DNA from: Leucogyrophana mollusca | Taxonomy: Eukaryota > Basidiomycota > Agaricomycetes > Boletales | Direction of reading: 5' to 3' | NCBI GenBank assembly: GCA_021014945.1 | Contig: MU266521.1 | Span: 1-54,582 of the forward strand | DNA: 54,582 bases | Part shown: in pieces, positions 1 through 10,420 of the stretch | Layout: the number at the start of each line of letters is the position of its first letter | Numbering within the stretch: position 1 is the first letter of the stretch | Notes under the pieces: model-generated | Told to the model about the DNA's origin: nothing | Database searches by the model: none | Seen by the model: the letters and a program-made list of their open reading frames with translations, nothing else | Made by a program: the position numbers and the translations under genes

Positions 1-1330
1 TGTGTGGATCCCTGGACTTATAAATATTACAGTTCGTGGAGATCTACAACCACATTGCCACTGGAACATTGTCTTGTGTACGCTTCACTATCGCTCTTGG
101 AGGTTTTCACGAGCTCATTTCGTTTTCAGGTGGCCGGCTCGCTTGATGGCATCGTCGAGTTCTTCGTCTCGGACATACCGTCTGGGGTGTGCAAGGCCTG
201 GATTGGATTTGTGCCTCCCCAACATAGGAAAAGGGGCAAAGCACGTGCAGCCTACGCCGTCGTCGTGTGGCTCGTGCGGACGTGTCGCAGGGTGGATCTA
301 TTGTCAATCTCGCAGCTCTGCGCGTTGTCCAAGACATCGGTCTCAGCAGCATTGGATTCGTCTTCGTGCCTTCCAACCTGGTTTTCGTCAGATGGAATCC
401 TCGTGCTCCCTCGCGCGATCCGGCCCGCGATCGAAGCCCTTGTGGTTGCAGTTCTAGTCTTCCATGGGAAGCCATCAAGTACTTCGGCGGTCTGCCTACC
501 CGTCCTGACCGGATTTCTTTCATATTTCGTTCTTTCATACTTCGTGAGTCGCTCTTGTCTACCCTATCCCTTGTGGCTTACATCCCATTTAGGGGGAAAT
601 GATAACACAGAGCACCACTATGGTCAACTTGATGACCACATTCGGCGCTCTTCCTTCTCTTTCCCGACTCTCTTTCGAAATGGTAAGCATAACCCATATT
701 TCCCGGTGCTCCTGTCTCTTACGATAGCCACAGGATGAGTCCATTAAGGTCGAGATAGAGTCGATCTCCATTATCATGGATGGATTGGTACGTTCAAACC
801 ACTGCGCTGTATCTTGTCATCAAAGTCTAACATTACTTTCCACTTTCAGGACTCACGTTCCAGTCCTTCGCATCGCTCGTTGCCCGAGATATCCAAGGTC
901 TCGGGGAGCGAGCAAGCAGCAGTTTCACTAGTTTGCCGCCCTGCTTCGGAGCCTGTCATGGACCGCGGGCGGTTCATGGCCAGGGCACCTTCGCGTGCAG
1001 CATCTTCTGATTCATCAATTCCCCGCCTTCGCCCACGCCGAGAGCTAAAGCAGGCCGCACCCCGCGCTGCTCTTCGGTCCGTTCTTGTACCCATGGCGGT
1101 ATCGACGGTTCGCAAGAGCTCCCCTCTGGTATCGACATCAGGGTCCAAGTCACCCCTCCGTGTTCGTCGCTCATCGAGGTCCAAAGCGGTCTGATTTCGT
1201 ATCAACAATCACCACGGGCCCCTCCAAGAGCCTTGATACTGCGTCAAAAGAGCACTTGTTCTTTGGACGGACCTCGTTTCATTTACCACACATTTCTACC
1301 TTTGCAAGATTTCCACACATTCTTCTCCAG

Positions 1331-2389
1331 TTTGGGCAACGTTCGATGGGCTGCGTTGGCGCCGGCGTCAGGTCATCGATCGTTTTCCATTCTGGCCTTT
1401 CTTTTGTTACAAATTGTCGCAACGCTATCTTCCTCGCTGACATGAGCTTATTTGGCTTTATTCCGTTGCTTTCCTCTTTGCTTTCCTATTGTTTTCGTAC
1501 TTTCGAGCATTGTTTTCGCGCAATCCATTCCACAAGCATCTGCTTTCCTGGTATGTCCCTCCATATCAATTCAAATCTCTTCCACCCGCTAATCCACTTC
1601 CTCACAGTCGCTTCATTGGCGTTGACCCCCACGTAATCTTGTGTCTTCGTCAGAGTCTTTCGAGTTCCCCGCCGTGCGTTTCGAACCCCCGCTAACAGCC
1701 ATGTACGTCCCGTCCTTCAACTTGGCTTTCTTTTCATCAACTAATACCGTTTTGTCCTCTAGCTTCATCATGATTGAGCCCTTCGCCGCCCTAGCTCGCC
1801 TGATCCCCTACGATCTCAGCGAGAGGCCTGCAGCTCCCACAGCTCGCAGTCCCAGGGCGGGCACCGCACCATCGATCCACATCGAGGTTCCGGTTGGTCT
1901 CATTCGTACCAGGACGCCCTAGCTCGCTGCGATCCCCTACGATTTCAGCGACAGGCCTGCTCCTCCCACAGCTCGCAGTCCCCTGGGCTCCTGCGTTATT
2001 GCGGCGCATTCAAGTTCTGATCAAACTCGATGCACCTGCACCACACGCACCCTCGCATCAATACTGACTCCGTCCGCACGCGGAGGAACTCGAACCATTC
2101 CAACGTCTCCCGACACACTTCCATACCCCTGACACTCATACTCGCCATTGTTGGCCTCTTCTGCGATTCCTGCGGGCAGCTAACAAACCTTTTACCCATG
2201 GTATCGGCACCAGAAGGCGGTCAAACCCAAAAGCTATCGCAATGATGTCGTTCCCCGCTTTGGTCGCTATTCACCTTTGCCAAGCCCTTGGCTTTATTTC
2301 ACAATCACGCTTTCATGACTATCATCCAAACGCTTTCGACACTTTGGGCAGCATTCAATGGGCTACGTTGGCGCCGACGTCAGGTCATT
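1331..2389. repeat. Dispersed direct repeat, about 46 bp, copies 1.0 kb apart
   Basis: The stretch at 1331-1376 (TTTGGGCAAC..GTCAGGTCAT) and the stretch at 2343-2388 (TTTGGGCAGC..GTCAGGTCAT) align without gaps except for about seven substitutions. Together with the local tandem copies nearby, this suggests the 1.2-2.7 kb block grew by duplication. Confidence 0.65.
1788..1984. repeat. Diverged tandem duplication, period about 128 bp
   Basis: A segment of about 70 bp starting GCCCTAGCTCGC at 1788 recurs at 1916 with roughly 90% identity. Both contain ATCCCCTACGAT and end in CCCACAGCTCGCAGTCCC. The period is not a multiple of three and a stop lies between the copies, so this is probably not a protein repeat. 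Confidence 0.75.
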
Positions 2390-2482
2390 GTTTGCTGTCC
2401 ATTGTCCTCTCCCTCGCTGTCATTCGACCAGATTCGCGCCCTCGTCGCACCATTACTATCAAGCCGTGGCTGAGCCACGTCT

Positions 2483-2678
2483 ATTTATTCACGAACATTC
2501 CTCTCCTCGCCAATGTACTCGACTGGATTCACTTCGTCTTTTTCCTGCCATACTTCGAATTGTGATTCGGCTTCCCCCATTTATTCATGGACAGATACTT
2601 TCCCCTTTGTCAATGTACTCAGACTGGACTCGCCTCATATCTTCCATATTTTTCGATTTGTGATACGGCCCTATATTC
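2483..2678. repeat. Diverged tandem repeat, period about 96 bp
   Basis: Two adjacent units start with ATTTATTCA (2483 and 2579). They share CAATGTACTC, TGGA(T/C)TC, CCATA(T/C)TT and TTGTGAT(T/A)CGG in the same order, at roughly 70% identity. A third, more eroded unit may follow to about 2790. Confidence 0.6.
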
Positions 2679-3431
2679 TCATTCTCCCTTATATTCCTTT
2701 TCTCGTCCATGTATTTCCGTCTGTACACCAGACATTTCTCCTGTAGTTCCACTCCATATCCTGGATTTGTATCGGTATCCCATTGTATGACTTCGGCCTT
2801 CTCTTTTTCCTCATTTCTCTTGGACTGCATCTGGATTTGTTCCATTCTCTCGTACTGTATCGATGTGTCTCGGTTCTTGAATGATAATAGATTCTTTCCC
2901 AAAAACCTCTGGTCCACAGAAAGACGGCGAGCTACGGAAGGCTGCTAATGAGTCCTCGGATTATCAATGTAAAGGACCAAAATCAATATAATTAGATGTC
3001 TTTGGACATGCGACGGTGGTGTGCAGGTTAAACGTGGAACTTCGTGGGTGGGGTCATTCGGGCAAATGAAAGGAGAACATGGTCCTCTGTTCGAGCCAAA
3101 GTATACATATTGGGACTTACCCCCCACGCGGCACACCATGCACTAACCAGTGCAGATAGTACTCTTTAGCACAGTAATACACCGAATGTATCGTCTGCCA
3201 TCCGTCTCGGCCCCGATACACAATAAAGACGGATGAGAAAAATAGACTAAGATCGGTGAACCAGTTCAGCTGTCTTCACCTCCTTTCTCGCCCACTAATC
3301 ACATATATTTCTTGTACCACTGAGAAGAAAACACCCAATATCACGAATCCGGAAACTACATAAAACTATTATCTAACCCTGGCCTCGCCCGGTCTCATAT
3401 ATTCATACACCCTGAGAATATGCAAGGACCA

Positions 3432-3905
3432 TTAACAGTAGAGTCCACCGTTGGAGTTGCCGACGCAGCTGTCTGCACACAGCTGTCAGTATGGGCATAG
3501 GGGATAATGCAAGTGGTGCTCACTCAAGTCAATACCAGTTCCACTGCCGTCCTGGCAGTCACACTCGAAGTAGGTGCCGGACGCGAGGCCACAGTCGCTG
3601 CAAGAGTAGCTGTACGACCCTCTGTACACCACAGTCAGTTACTTTTGCCTCCAAAGCCAGCCAAAATTCGCGACGAACCCATATTCGCAAATGAGGCTAC
3701 CGCCGTCGTTGGCAAGGCAGTAGTTAAGGTCAACTTCAGTCGCGTAGTACGCAGAGTCGTTGTCGTTGAGGCAGTTGGCATACAACGTGGTGCCAGTCAC
3801 GTAGTAGTCATCGCAAGAGTCAGCGAAGCCGCTCTGTGCGAGGGCAGTAGAAGCACCAAAGAGGAGCAAGCCGCTGGCAAGGAGTTGGAAGGTGGTGAAT
3901 TGCAT
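3432..3905 (-). CDS. Secreted CVNH (cyanovirin-N homology) lectin-like protein, left copy
   Basis: Three exons, complement(3432..3472, 3524..3621, 3679..3905), encode 121 aa. Residues 1-23 form a signal peptide (MQFTTFQLLASGLLLFGAST then ALAQ). The mature part has two CVNH half-repeats: the first ends around residue 75, and the second carries the IDLN..C and NGGLYC signatures. There are ten cysteines, more than the four of classical cyanovirin-N, so extra disulfides are likely. CVNH proteins usually bind high-mannose or oligomannose glycans; the fungal roles are mostly unknown. A TATAAAA box (3983-3989) lies 84 nt upstream of the ATG. The gene is nearly identical to the copy at 18182-18654 (protein differences: Thr/Met in the first half, Ser/Asn at the last exon junction). 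It forms the outer left limb of the inverted duplication. Family call is firm; sugar specificity is not known. Confidence 0.9.
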
Positions 3906-3982
3906 AATGTCTGAAGACTCGAAGCTTTGTACACTGAGAAGGATTGGGACCGCGGTGAAGAGATGAGCATTGGTAGCAGGGG

Positions 3983-3989
3983 TTTTATA
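3983..3989 (-). promoter_or_regulatory. TATA box of left CVNH gene
   Basis: Reading on the minus strand, GGGTATAAAACCC lies 84 nt before the start codon. The spacing is the same as in the right copy, and both TATA boxes are preceded by a conserved CTAGGTGTCCATCC element. Confidence 0.7.
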
Positions 3990-4685
3990 CCCGGATGGAC
4001 ACCTAGAGGCGCCTGGTGGATGTCAGATGAAACAACAGACAGGATAAGGAGAAATCAGCAACCATGTTGCAAGGGACCATCGATGGGCATGCCGACAGCT
4101 GCCCTCGGGCGGTCATCACGAATCACAGCAGCTCACGGCGTTAGGGAGAGTTCCACCAAAGAAACCTGTACAGGCGAAGGTGGATGGTCAGGGATATCGG
4201 AAGGAGGGTGCTTCCAGTTGGCCCCGCTATACCCATCCTTCCGTTCGCAATTTGACAATCAAAACTCACTGAACCCTTGAACCAAGGAACTGGACATTGA
4301 CCACTAGCCTTTCAAGCCGACGGAGGTTGGATCCGTGAGCCTGCACGAACGCGTGACTCTGTTCAATACGCAACGAACTGCAACAAACAGCTCCCGATTA
4401 TGCAGCGCTGGTATGTCATATGCCATGAGGAGTGCTAGAAGGGCGGGGTTTAACAAAGACTGAAACACACGGTCTTTGGTTCCGTTACAGTGCGAATCGA
4501 TAGTGAACGCTTCGGGTGCAGACATGGGGATGTACATTTCGTTGGATAACTCGGTCAGATCACAACGCCGACAATCTGCGTTGTTGATTAAGCTCCGGGA
4601 GAATAGGAATCAGTGGCATTGCTCAACTGCTGAGTTGCTGACCAGGAGATAAAGTTACGCATCCGAGTCCGAGTCGGCTGGTGCT

Positions 4686-4725
4686 GGCCCTCACCTGGAT
4701 TCGAACCGGCTTGAGTGAGGCACAG
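4686..4725 (-). other. tRNA-like B-box and hairpin (not a tRNA gene)
   Basis: On the minus strand, GGTTCGAATCC at 4707-4697 matches the Pol III B-box consensus. It is enclosed by CCTCAC/GTGAGG arms (4715-4720 and 4689-4694). The T-stem has two mismatches and no matching acceptor or D-arm was found. It could be a tRNA-derived fragment or SINE remnant, or a chance match. Confidence 0.3.
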
Positions 4726-6982
4726 GCCGGCTAACAGACATGACTGGTCAGAACCAAGGTCCAAGGGAATATGTACGCATCCCGAATCTCATAAACGTTC
4801 AGCAGGATATACGGGGACAGAAGTGCCCACAGGGTACGCCCACAGTACTCACCTCCAGTTGATGCCGATGGTTCAGCGTTTAACGTTTAACTTCCGCATC
4901 AAGTCCGCGCTCAGTTTCAAGCCCGCGATCATCAGTACGGAATTGTTTCTCGAATCTTTCCCAGTTCGGGTCGTCATCGACATCATGGGGCCCTGGACCT
5001 GGTGGTCCCCAGTAGCTGACCTCGCATGATATATGAGAGTCGATATCTTATGTATGAGGGGACTGGTGCACGAGCACCATATCGCCACCCTCAAATACAT
5101 ATTTCCGTTCCGTCTGGATCACCACCGAAATCTCAAAAATAGATCAGGCCGAATCAGCGAAGATTAGTTCATAGTTTGAACATCCAGGCATCCTTTTCGA
5201 CCCCATAATTTCGGAGATATTTGGTGCGCGAGGCCATTAGCGCACCACTCAGTGCTCTATCGATGTCCCAGATAAAGCACTGGCAGTGGCTCTTGACCCT
5301 TCCCAAAATGAATGGTTGCGAATCTGTGATTAGGTCCCGACTTTCAGCGCAGAGGTGATGTGTTTCACGACACTGCACCTCCGACTGACTGGAGGCGAAG
5401 AAGTGCCTTGATGGATGAGCGGTCTCCGTTTTGTTATCGGATTTCGACTCTCACGAAAACCCCCGGTCAGCGCCGGGCACAATTCCTCGCATTACGAGCA
5501 TATCCTATTCGTGTCTTGTTTTTCGCAGCTTCTTCACCACATCCAAGGAAACCACCTGTTGACTAGTCAGAACTCAGCAAGCGGACGGGAAAGAAAGAAA
5601 TAATACAGGTTGTTAAGAACGACTTTCCAACAGGACTGGATGTTTCAGTTTGACATATCAGAAGCTAGTCCATGTAGCTCACAGATGCCGGGAAATCCAC
5701 TCTGACACGGAAAAACACCGGAATTCAATGTTGAACGCGAGGTCATATTAGCAACAAAAGTAGTCGCACGAAGTCACCTATACTCTAAGATAGTTCAGCT
5801 TGGTCTCTGGAGTCAACCGAAGTCTATGACAGACCTATAATCACAGGTCGATCCGGATCATGTTTAAACACATGAGCCAGTGGCCTAGCTGATTGGAGAA
5901 AAGAGCAAAGTCGTTGAAACCTGCAGTGGTGAGCTGCCTTCAAAGAGGACCGAAATCGGCTATAAAATAGCGTGCTGCGTGGGGTTCAGTTGACGGGACC
6001 TTGACCTTGGCATTAGGTGGTCACAAGTCGCCCCAGTGCTCGAGTGCAGGCCAGGTACTAGCAGCTGGGGCACGCCTGGACACGCTGACAGATTTTGTGC
6101 TGGAAACAAGTGCTCGGTTGGGCATACGAAATCACTGTCGAATGAATTGATCAGATATTTGATGGAAGATTTCAGAAGCTATCAGCACGTCTTGCTCTGG
6201 CAGCAACGAAGTCGCAGCCTCGAGGGTTTGCCAACCCTGTCGGTTCGACAGGATTCGACTCGATGCCACATGAGGACAAGTCTAACTTGCAAACAGTGCC
6301 AATAGCATCCGGACGGTGGGATAAATCAAAAATAGCCCAAGCTGAAGGTACCCAACCTTGCCCGTCCTTGGGTCTGTTTCGCATTCAGCCATTACGATAT
6401 TTCGCGAGGGTGCTTCAGCAAGTGGTCGACGGTGGGTGATCAGTGAATATCGAATGCTGGCAGGGAAATGCGTCGCGGGAATGTGGCCGATCCGCCATGG
6501 AGTCACCAAGAGTCACCATCCCTGGGTTCGATATATGCTCCACGATCAAAATCATTGAAACGGTCCTGATAGACGCTCCAAGGCGCCGTAATCCTTATGC
6601 ATGGCTAGGTACAACTGTCTCGAAAACGAAAGGTTTTCAATCTACATATCATACACCTCGCAGCAGTTTCCCTATCGGCGACAGTGCCTCCTTGGGTGCG
6701 ATACTCTCTTCCGTGCGTACCCATGATGCAGCGCTATGGATCCATCATATCAGTTGGCGCCCGTGTTACAGCATTTCTGTTTCATTTATCTCCATTCATC
6801 ATGATTGGTTTCTATCCTGGGCACTGCCGTTGTGACACTGCAAATGGCCTGTGGGGCTCGTTGACACGGATTCTCTTTGTTTCTATTCTCCTCCTTCGAC
6901 TTTCGCGACGGGCTGGCGCGTCCTGCAGGATAAGCGTCTTCTCCAGCAGCAAAATCCGACCTTCATTTCGTCTCATCTTACA

Positions 6983-9139
6983 ATGAATAAATTCACAGCA
7001 AACCGCACTGGGACCTCGTTCGCTACCTTTATCGCAGTCGCCATTTTAGTAGGCGCGTTCACCGGCTTTGGTCTCTCGACATTTGGATACATTCCCCGCG
7101 CCGTGTCCTGCGCCCTACCTCTGGCTGGCCACGAATCTTGGAATATCGATACCCCTCCTCAACGACCCTCGGATACTTCCACGACGGATGTTCCTCAACC
7201 TCCCCCAGATGAATCTTCCCAACCCATTGATGCTGACCGGATATACCTCGAGGGTATTCAAGAAATTGTATCTCGTACGAAAGGTTTCTATGCGCGAGAC
7301 TACAGTCTGTGGCTGGGATGGAACAATGTAGGCGCAGCTTCATACGTCTAACAATTAAGCGCTAGAAATATATCGTTCTCGAACAGATGCGGTATATCAT
7401 AGAGACAGCTCTCTTGCATGGGAACCTCCTGAACCGCACAGTCGTGATCCCATCGTTTGTCTACGCACGTGCATGCGAATTTGACAAGTAAGCGCTTTTC
7501 CGCAGTGAGTATGCTCTGATTGACATTGATATGCAGTTCAGTATGTGCGTTGTACGCTACCATGGTCAACCGAGGGGATGCGACTGGATCCGATGAATGG
7601 CGAAATCTCCCCATAGAAGCTCAGATGGCCTGGCGGATACCTATCTCGCTGATGTTCAACATGACCCATGTGCGCCGGACGCATTCGGTCATCACAGTTT
7701 CGGACTTCCTTCGGTTACACAACATCTCTGATGCCCTCGAAACCAGTGACGGTCATTTCGACACAGACACATACCTTAACGGTGCCAATATCTTTGAGAT
7801 GGAAGAAAAAAGGCCGTCGCTACATACTATTGAGAACACATGGTATGATCCAGGCGGCGTGGTTCGTGTCGATTCGCTGTCAGCGGATATGAAGCTACGT
7901 GGTGGGTGGAGCAGTAAAGGTGGGGACTCCAGCAGAGATATGCCTGGAAGCTGGGGTGACATCGAAAGGTCACCACTTTACGTGAAACTAGAGGAGAAGC
8001 TAGAGGGGAACAACATGATAGTGGATTGGAATACTGTCCGCGATGTCGCTAAAAGCGAAGGCTATTCATCCGACAGCTCGACAGACGACGAGGTTGAGCA
8101 GGTGGTGAGAGACAATGGCTGGGCAGTTTTATATACCTACGACGGCGCGTGAGTACCTTTATTCTATTGACGAACCCACACCTCCGGTTGACGCCTTTCC
8201 TTCAGTGCTGGCATGGAGTTTGTGCAAGACGTTGTCAACCCCATCCGTCAGGCGACTGCACGGCATCATCTGAGGAGTCTGCTCGATGACTATGGACATC
8301 TGACTGAAGACATTGTGTTTCTGAAAGGAGAAGTCCACTCCGGTCGAAAGCCTGTGTGTAACCATGGTTTTGTCCTGTCATTATATTCACATGGATTTCT
8401 TGCGACAGGGCGCGCTCCGCTTTACAACCATGGCGGCCCGCGACAGATACTCCGACTTAGTCCTGCACCACCTTCGTCTGACAGATAATGTGCTTCAATT
8501 GGCGCAACGTTTGGACGGTCGCATGTCAAATATCACTGGCGGGCGTATGTGGATGTGTGGTCACATGCGACGAGGGGACTGTGCGTCCAAGTTCGATCTT
8601 AACTCTGCACCAATTGATGACGAATTCATCATAGTTGCGAGACTACACTGGGCCCAGGAAAATAGTTTTGCCGCTCACCTGGCACGAATAAAGCGGCATC
8701 TCGATGAAGGTCGCGAGGTTCTACGTTCCCTGAACTATGACACCATCTCCACCTACAATGTCCCGGGTGTTCAGCCTGATCTTTCGGTCCTGCAAATGGA
8801 ACCGCCCGAAGATGGAGACAAGTAAGTTGTGAGTTTTCACGTCCGTATCTTCACTGACTTCGGGCAAGGTTTTACATTGCCACTGACGAGCGGAACCCGG
8901 AGAACTTGGCGTATCTCGAGTCACAGGGTGGTCTGCTCATTTCTGACCTCCTCACAAAGGAAGACCGCCGAGAATTTGGCTGGGCTTTGATGCTCACAGA
9001 TGTTCTCAGTCTCGTCGAACAGGCAACATTGGCCCGAGGCGCGTATTTTTACGCTCACGCCATGAGTTCCGTCGCGGGAGGTGTTGTAAATCTTCGCGCA
9101 GCCAATGGGCATGATCCACGCACGGCGATACTGGATTGA
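6983..9139 (+). CDS. Type II membrane O-fucosyltransferase-like protein (PF10250-like), left copy
   Basis: Seven exons (6983..7327, 7387..7487, 7537..8148, 8206..8353, 8409..8580, 8635..8821, 8869..9139) give 611 aa in one frame. A short cytosolic tail is followed by one membrane segment (about residues 11-35), the layout of a Golgi or ER type II enzyme. The motif CGHMRRGDF around residue 454 resembles the HxRxxD nucleotide-sugar site of the POFUT/NodZ fucosyltransferase superfamily. An intron splits the codon of the Phe. The C-terminal part (FYIATDE, then EFGWALMLTDVLSLVEQ and the SSVAGG motif) is typical of the fungal family. The donor is presumed to be GDP-fucose but the acceptor is unknown. 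The mirror copy is at 14044-16228. This copy looks intact. The exact sugar and substrate are inference. Confidence 0.85.
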
Positions 9140-9578
9140 TATTTATTACTGACTCATTTGCATATGGGCTGCACTACAGGAATACTTCGCATTGCATTCA
9201 TAGAACAACCGCTACTTACATTGTGCGAGCTGCAGCCGTATAATTGCTGTACTTCTAATGACTTATTTTTGATATATATACTTGTCGTCCTCAAAAGCTC
9301 ATCGTATATTTGTCTTTTGTTTCTTGGGTCGTTTGTCGATGTAATACTGGGGACATGCTGAGGGACGCTAAAAATTTGCTTATACGCTGTGCAGCATGAG
9401 CTCGGGAGGAAAGCTGGACTGAAATACAGCGATTACAACTTAAAGGCCAAGCACGAGACGGGGTCTCCGGAGACCGTAAATGGGGACCACTCACTGCAAG
9501 ACTGGCTTATCTGAGCAAAGAGGGGGGGAGCAACATGGCGCGAACGCGGAGTGAAACTATATGATAGGAAGACCATAA
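9140..9578. other. Convergent 3' intergenic region
   Basis: 439 bp between the stop of the left glycosyltransferase gene and the stop of MRPL16. It is AT-rich just after the first stop and has no gene-like frame. It probably carries both 3' UTRs and polyadenylation signals. Confidence 0.5.
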
Positions 9579-10303
9579 CTATGATATTACCGTTCGTTCT
9601 ACTGCAGACGACGGCGGTATGACAGGTGTCTCCGGCTGTATTACCATGTTCCCTAATCTTGGCAGCGATGCACGCGTCACAAACTCCATTGTCGTCGGGA
9701 GTTTATCAGCTGCTTGTCGTAGCGCTATAGGGACGGAGGTGCAAGTCAGAAAATGCTGGACCAGGGTGTGTAAGCCCACCTTCTCGCGCCAATTCTTCGC
9801 GTATCGGTGCTCCGCCAATTTCGAAGATGACTCTTCCCGTAGGCACACTGTAACAACATTGGGTGAGTGGTGACCCTCAAGTTATATGACTGCGATGCCT
9901 ACCGCGTGGCCCAGAACTCGAATGTGCCCTTGCCTTTACCCATACGCGTCTCGTTTCCTTTGATGCAAACTGGGATATCCGGGAAGACCCTCAGGTAAAC
10001 CTTGGCGCCTTTCACAACTTTTATCTTCCTCTTGATCACTTCTTCTGCGGTAGTAAGCTGCTTCGCACTAAACCGCACGCCCATTCCTTTTATCCGAATG
10101 CCCCAGTCGCCATAAGCCAGTGTGGTACCTTTGGTGGACCCCCCAATGGGAATGGGGACGCGGCCTTTGTGACGTTTCACATGCTCAACTTGCCGGGGCG
10201 CGAGCTGCGAGCGGAATCGAGCTCCCAACGGTGCAAGAAAGGCTGACGCTTGGCCATTGCATTGCGACCTCAGTGAGGACCGCAAAGTCGAAAGGGAAAA
10301 CAT
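9579..10303 (-). CDS. MRPL16: Mitochondrial large-subunit ribosomal protein uL16m
   Basis: Three exons, complement(9579..9724, 9780..9847, 9903..10303), encode 204 aa. The first about 45 residues are rich in Ser, Arg and Leu and lack acidic residues, as expected for a mitochondrial presequence. The conserved uL16 core follows: KGRVPIPIGGSTKG, then AYGDWGIRIKG, VFPDIPV and the loop with RMGKGKGTFEFWATR. After the second splice come VIFEIGGAPIREELARE and ALRQAADKLP. I chose the ATG at 10303 because the upstream in-frame ATGs (10390 and 10363) would put a non-mitochondrial leader in front and would overlap the PRP3 promoter. It is divergent from PRP3 with 117 bp between the start codons, so a shared promoter is likely. 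Confidence 0.95.
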
Positions 10304-10420
10304 ACTTTGCTTAGGTAATCGATCGGCGTGACTCAAATGGGTGCGACTGTGACCCCATGACATTGTGACACTCCATTCCTCCGCCACCACGCTCGGAGAC
10401 CGAGCTTGTTCAGTGCTGCC

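Larger units (their letters stand above)
1..3431. other. Left-end region without an assignable gene
   Basis: I cannot assign a gene here. The plus strand is rich in C and T and all frames are broken by stops within about 250 codons. One stretch (about 620-1195, plus) looks like three exons in constant phase: an ATG near 620, an intron-like GT..AG interval ending near 733, a short exon ending at a GTACGT donor near 787, and an acceptor near 849. The predicted peptide matches nothing I recognise and becomes low-complexity. From about 1200 to 2700 the sequence contains several diverged duplications, listed separately. A decayed gene or old retroelement remnant is the simplest reading. A real lineage-specific gene extending past the left edge is possible. 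Confidence 0.3.
3906..6982. other. Intergenic region between left CVNH and left glycosyltransferase gene
   Basis: About 3.1 kb without a supportable gene. Bases 3906 to about 4260 are the CVNH promoter and align with the mirror region at about 17840-18181. Bases from about 6750 to 6982 are the glycosyltransferase promoter and align with the reverse complement of about 16229-16500. Between them only short frames without recognisable motifs are present. A tRNA-like B box at 4697-4707 is listed separately. The rest shows nothing I can name. Confidence 0.5.

Noticed and set aside
4..738. 244-codon open frame at the left edge
   Set aside because: It crosses intervals that look like introns (GTGTAC..TTTCAG), has no recognisable motif and is low in conserved residues. 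It is probably read-through by chance.
1085..1636. 183-codon plus-strand frame
   Set aside because: It runs through the pyrimidine-rich repeated block, giving Phe/Ser/Leu-rich translation with no motif. The frames are long because of base composition.
4681..4775. Candidate tRNA on the minus strand
   Set aside because: The T-stem has two mismatches and no acceptor or D-arm partner was found, so I do not call it a tRNA.
4715..5029. 104-codon plus-strand frame between the left CVNH and glycosyltransferase
   Set aside because: No domain or splice context, and it overlaps the tRNA-like hairpin.
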